Below are positions 61,502 through 64,000 of a DNA stretch of 64,000 nucleotides, piece by piece; position 1 is the stretch's first letter; each line of letters begins with the position of its first letter. The notes under the pieces were generated by a model that saw only the letters and a program-made list of their open reading frames with translations, was not told where the DNA came from and ran no database searches. The position numbers and the translations under genes were made by a program. Where the stretch lies: contig NZ_CABFLY010000005.1 of assembly GCF_901875305.1 (NCBI RefSeq), forward strand, positions 1 through 64,000, given 5' to 3'. The stretch is from Rothia mucilaginosa (lineage in GTDB: Bacteria > Actinomycetota > Actinomycetes > Actinomycetales > Micrococcaceae).

Positions 61502-63871
61502 TTAGTACCGGCGCGCAATCTCCAGATTGCTCATCAGGTGACCCACTACCTCCGCGGCATTAACATCGTGGATACTCTGTGCTATGCCGTTCACCACCTT
61601 AACCCGCGAAGACGAGGCGTACATCCAGCCCAAGAACTGCACATGATTCAGCAACCTAGAACTGCGATCTGCCTGCTTCCGTATCTGCGACCACAAAAAG
61701 GGTGTAGTCGGCACGCCACGGCCCTTATACACCTGGGAGTTAGAATGGGCGTCCAGAAGCTCAGCGAGCGCCTCAATATTTTCGGTCAGCTCCTTCAAAT
61801 CCTCATCCCCGGCAGAGGGACCGACGAAATACCGTTCAACCAGGGACCAAGGCATGTAGCCGCTACAGCTGCTCACCCATACCAGCTTCAAACGCAGATT
61901 CTGCAGGCGAAGCACCTGCAGCAGAAGCCGCGAATGGGTGCGCAACACTGACAGCGGCGTGGAAGATAACTTCACCTCCTCCGAAAGCAGACCCTCGGAG
62001 AGACCCTCCCCGGAAAATGCCTTATACGGATCTGGGACGCCCACCAGAAGCACCGGCCCCTCGTAGTGAACGAACGCCAGAACCTCGGGAACGCTCGATA
62101 GGGAACGGATGCGCTCGCCAATGGTCGGCAGATCCTCCCCAACCGGGGCGTACTGTTCGCGGCTGAACATCAACGTCTGGATAGGCTGCTCGGCAAGGTC
62201 GGGCGAGTCATGAGCAAGCGCCCGCAAATCAGTCACAACCTCCGCCAGAACGCCGTCCTGCTCGACCTGTAGAAGCTCCTGGAGAAGCTCAACGACAGAG
62301 CGCGCCTGCAAGCTCAAGACCGCAGCGCAGAACTCCGCATCCTGAAGCTCAAGACGCACCTTCTCCAGGCGCTCTTCCAGCGTGGACTGCACGCCCTTGA
62401 GCTCAAACTCGCTCAGCTGCTCCGGGCGGAGCATACGGTGCGTACCATCCTCGCCGGGACGGTAGAAAAGCTCGCTAAACTCCAACGTAGACTGAATGCC
62501 CTTCAACGCCTGCTTTCGCAACTCGGGCAGAACGTCAAAGGCAACTTCCATCATCTCATTCCAGACCTTGACCTCATCGAGATTTGAATCCTTACGGACA
62601 GTCTTCTTCCAGGTCTCGGCAAGCTGCATAGCGCGGTCAAATTCGCTCAGCTCCACAAAAGCCGCCAGCTTCTGCGCACTCTCACGCAGATAACGCACCG
62701 CGTATAGGCGGACATTCAAAGAATCCGGGAGGGTATCCTCCAACAGACGCCGACGGAAGGTACGCTCAAAGCACTCTTCGGTCAGGCTAATGACGGTGGC
62801 GCTTAGGGAGAGCGCGTGGTCGCGGGCAAAAGCGAAAGAGCCCGGGGCCTCCGCCAGACGAGGCAGGGACGTATAGAACTCCAACGCCCCGCTCAGCTTC
62901 AGCCGAGACTTTCGGATGGTCTCTTCCAGATCTGCGGCAAGCACCGCGCGGTCAGCCTGGGCAGTCTCCTTGAAACTGTGCAACGGAGAAACTTGCGCAC
63001 GCTCGAGCGTCTGCAGGTTCATGACCGCACGCATGAGGTAGTTCTCCAAGATCCTAACCTGCTCCCAGCGCTGACGCTGATTCAGCGGAACATGATTCTC
63101 CTGCGTACCGACCAGCAGATGCTGCGGCACACCGCTAATCGACGGCAGCGCAAAGACTTCATCCTCAGATGTACTGACAGAAAGCACCATGGGGTAGCGG
63201 CTGCGCTGCGCGTTCTCTAGAGGGGGAATGAGCTTGAAGTTGGTGCTCAAAGAGAAAGGGTCGGAAGGCGCAGGCTTGGGCTGGTCGGCCTCGTCCTTCT
63301 GCGTAGTTTCTTCCTGCTGAGGGGGAGTGGTCTCCTGCCGAACGGCGGCCTCCGACCGGGATTCTTCGCGCACGCCGGCGTCTTGAGCGTCCGCGGGGTT
63401 TTCCACCTGAAGGGGAGCGAGCGGGGAGGGCACCGCCTGCTTCGCCGCGGTGCTCTCAACACGGTTCTGCTGTGCATCGTTGGCCGGGGCGGTACCCTGC
63501 GGGGCACCCGAAGGCTGCGGATTCGGCAGGTACTGCTGCGGATAGCTGACGGCACCCCGGACGGGCTGACCCTGCCGATTCTGGGCCTGCGGAGGCTGAA
63601 CATGCGGAGGGTACCCGTGCTGGGGTTGTCCCGGAGCATGGGGAGGTGCCTGCGGTGCGCTCGCCGGGTACGGGCCGTACGGAAGTGGCACCTGCTGGCT
63701 CTGCTGCGCGTCGTTTTTGCCCCGCCGTTTCTGGGCACGGAGGCTAACCAGCAGAACGACAAGGGTGATAGCGAGTACGCCCCCGAGGAGGGTGTACAGG
63801 GGTGCGGGGCCCGCCGCCGATAGCGAAGGTAGCGTGGCGAGAAGAGCGAACGCGGCGCAGGAAGTACTCAT
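61502..63871 (-). CDS. large membrane-anchored protein of unknown function
   Basis: 789 residues. N-terminal membrane segment near residues 20-45 (LYTLLGGVLAITLVVLLVSL) followed by a basic stop (RAQKRRGK). Then a Pro/Gln/Tyr-rich disordered stretch (about 50-170) and an acidic Glu/Thr/Gln region. From about 210 to the end it is a long, mostly helical domain with heptad-like patterns (LQTLERAQVSPLHSF; LKGVQSTLEERLEKVRLELQDAEF) and a late alpha/beta-looking part (PEVLAFVHYEGPVLLVGVPDPYKAF). I recognise no family. ATG 63871 is chosen since TATCGT lies 6 bases upstream (leaderless) and the start puts the membrane helix near the N-terminus. It is upstream of the TPM and pspA genes on the same strand. 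Confidence 0.6.
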   Translation of the reverse strand: MSTSCAAFALLATLPSLSAAGPAPLYTLLGGVLAITLVVLLVSLRAQKRRGKNDAQQSQQVPLPYGPYPASAPQAPPHAPGQPQHGYPPHVQPPQAQNRQGQPVRGAVSYPQQYLPNPQPSGAPQGTAPANDAQQNRVESTAAKQAVPSPLAPLQVENPADAQDAGVREESRSEAAVRQETTPPQQEETTQKDEADQPKPAPSDPFSLSTNFKLIPPLENAQRSRYPMVLSVSTSEDEVFALPSISGVPQHLLVGTQENHVPLNQRQRWEQVRILENYLMRAVMNLQTLERAQVSPLHSFKETAQADRAVLAADLEETIRKSRLKLSGALEFYTSLPRLAEAPGSFAFARDHALSLSATVISLTEECFERTFRRRLLEDTLPDSLNVRLYAVRYLRESAQKLAAFVELSEFDRAMQLAETWKKTVRKDSNLDEVKVWNEMMEVAFDVLPELRKQALKGIQSTLEFSELFYRPGEDGTHRMLRPEQLSEFELKGVQSTLEERLEKVRLELQDAEFCAAVLSLQARSVVELLQELLQVEQDGVLAEVVTDLRALAHDSPDLAEQPIQTLMFSREQYAPVGEDLPTIGERIRSLSSVPEVLAFVHYEGPVLLVGVPDPYKAFSGEGLSEGLLSEEVKLSSTPLSVLRTHSRLLLQVLRLQNLRLKLVWVSSCSGYMPWSLVERYFVGPSAGDEDLKELTENIEALAELLDAHSNSQVYKGRGVPTTPFLWSQIRKQADRSSRLLNHVQFLGWMYASSSRVKVVNGIAQSIHDVNAAEVVGHLMSNLEIARRY

Positions 63872-63877
63872 GTCATT

Positions 63878-63883
63878 ACGATA
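63878..63883 (-). promoter_or_regulatory. -10 box of a leaderless promoter
   Basis: TATCGT on the minus strand, 6 bases (AATGAC) before ATG 63871. No -35 match. Confidence 0.45.
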
Positions 63884-64000
63884 GCCCAGCAAGCCGGGCG
63901 GTGTTGGGGCATCGGCCAGATTGCCGCATACTAAGCCTCCGTATTCGGAGCGAGAGGCGTAGGGCAGAGACGCAGAGCGAGACAACAAAAATGCGGTCCC
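63884..64000. other. right-edge stretch
   Basis: 117 bases to the window edge. An open frame continues upstream on the minus strand, but the leaderless promoter and membrane-helix position argue against a longer protein. Nothing else is visible. Confidence 0.3.

Overview
The window looks like chromosomal DNA of an actinobacterium of the Micrococcaceae, most probably Rothia (the R. mucilaginosa/dentocariosa group). This rests on gene content and order: tatB-mrp-DUF1003-MgtE/CBS, an actinobacterial coproporphyrin-dependent heme cluster (hemA; hemE-Y-Q-H-C-D-B; hemL), then adnAB-phosphotransferase-uvrD2-metallopeptidase-DUF2342 protease-YlbL-UPF0182. Species assignment is an inference; no database search was possible.

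Layout. 0.2-11 kb: housekeeping genes (TatB, Mrp-type ATPase, DUF1003 and MgtE-N/CBS proteins, a stress protein, an M24 aminopeptidase, a PHP phosphoesterase, an orphan DNA methyltransferase behind a DEAD-box RNA helicase). 11.6-27.2 kb: heme synthesis. hemA diverges from a tight hemE-hemY-hemQ-hemH-hemC-hemD-hemB operon; hemL lies 3.6 kb further on, on the opposite strand, behind an AT-rich DUF4238-like gene and two paralogous membrane proteins. 27.4-49.7 kb: ThrE-type exporter, DnaQ-like exonuclease, the AdnA/AdnB double-strand-break helicase-nuclease, a kinase-fold phosphotransferase, UvrD2 and a run of proteases ending in a UPF0182 membrane protein. 50.0-54.5 kb: an initiator tRNA gene whose 3' 36 bases are repeated 4.4 kb downstream, bracketing an integrated element. 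The element carries a symmetric array of ACCGCC-type motifs, an IS256-family insertion sequence, a protoglobin gene, a transposase-like scrap and two permease genes, one of them beheaded at the right att site. 55.7-63.9 kb: an envelope block with a secreted protein of two tandem esterase-like domains plus SLH repeats, PspA, a TPM-domain protein and a large membrane-anchored protein of unknown function.

How the genes work together. HemA and HemL make 5-aminolevulinate, HemB/C/D/E convert it to coproporphyrinogen III, and HemY, HemH and HemQ finish heme by the coproporphyrin route. AdnAB, UvrD2 and the exonuclease belong to DNA repair. PspA, the TPM protein and the 789-residue protein may form an envelope-maintenance group.

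A recurrent regulatory feature is a TANNNT -10 box 6-7 bases (once 9) upstream of a start codon that has no Shine-Dalgarno sequence. At least ten genes show it, including four whose start choice it decides. The most unusual stretch is the tRNA-fMet-bounded element, above all its mirrored motif array around an AT-rich core, which resembles a replication origin or a multi-site operator and which I cannot match to a named system.
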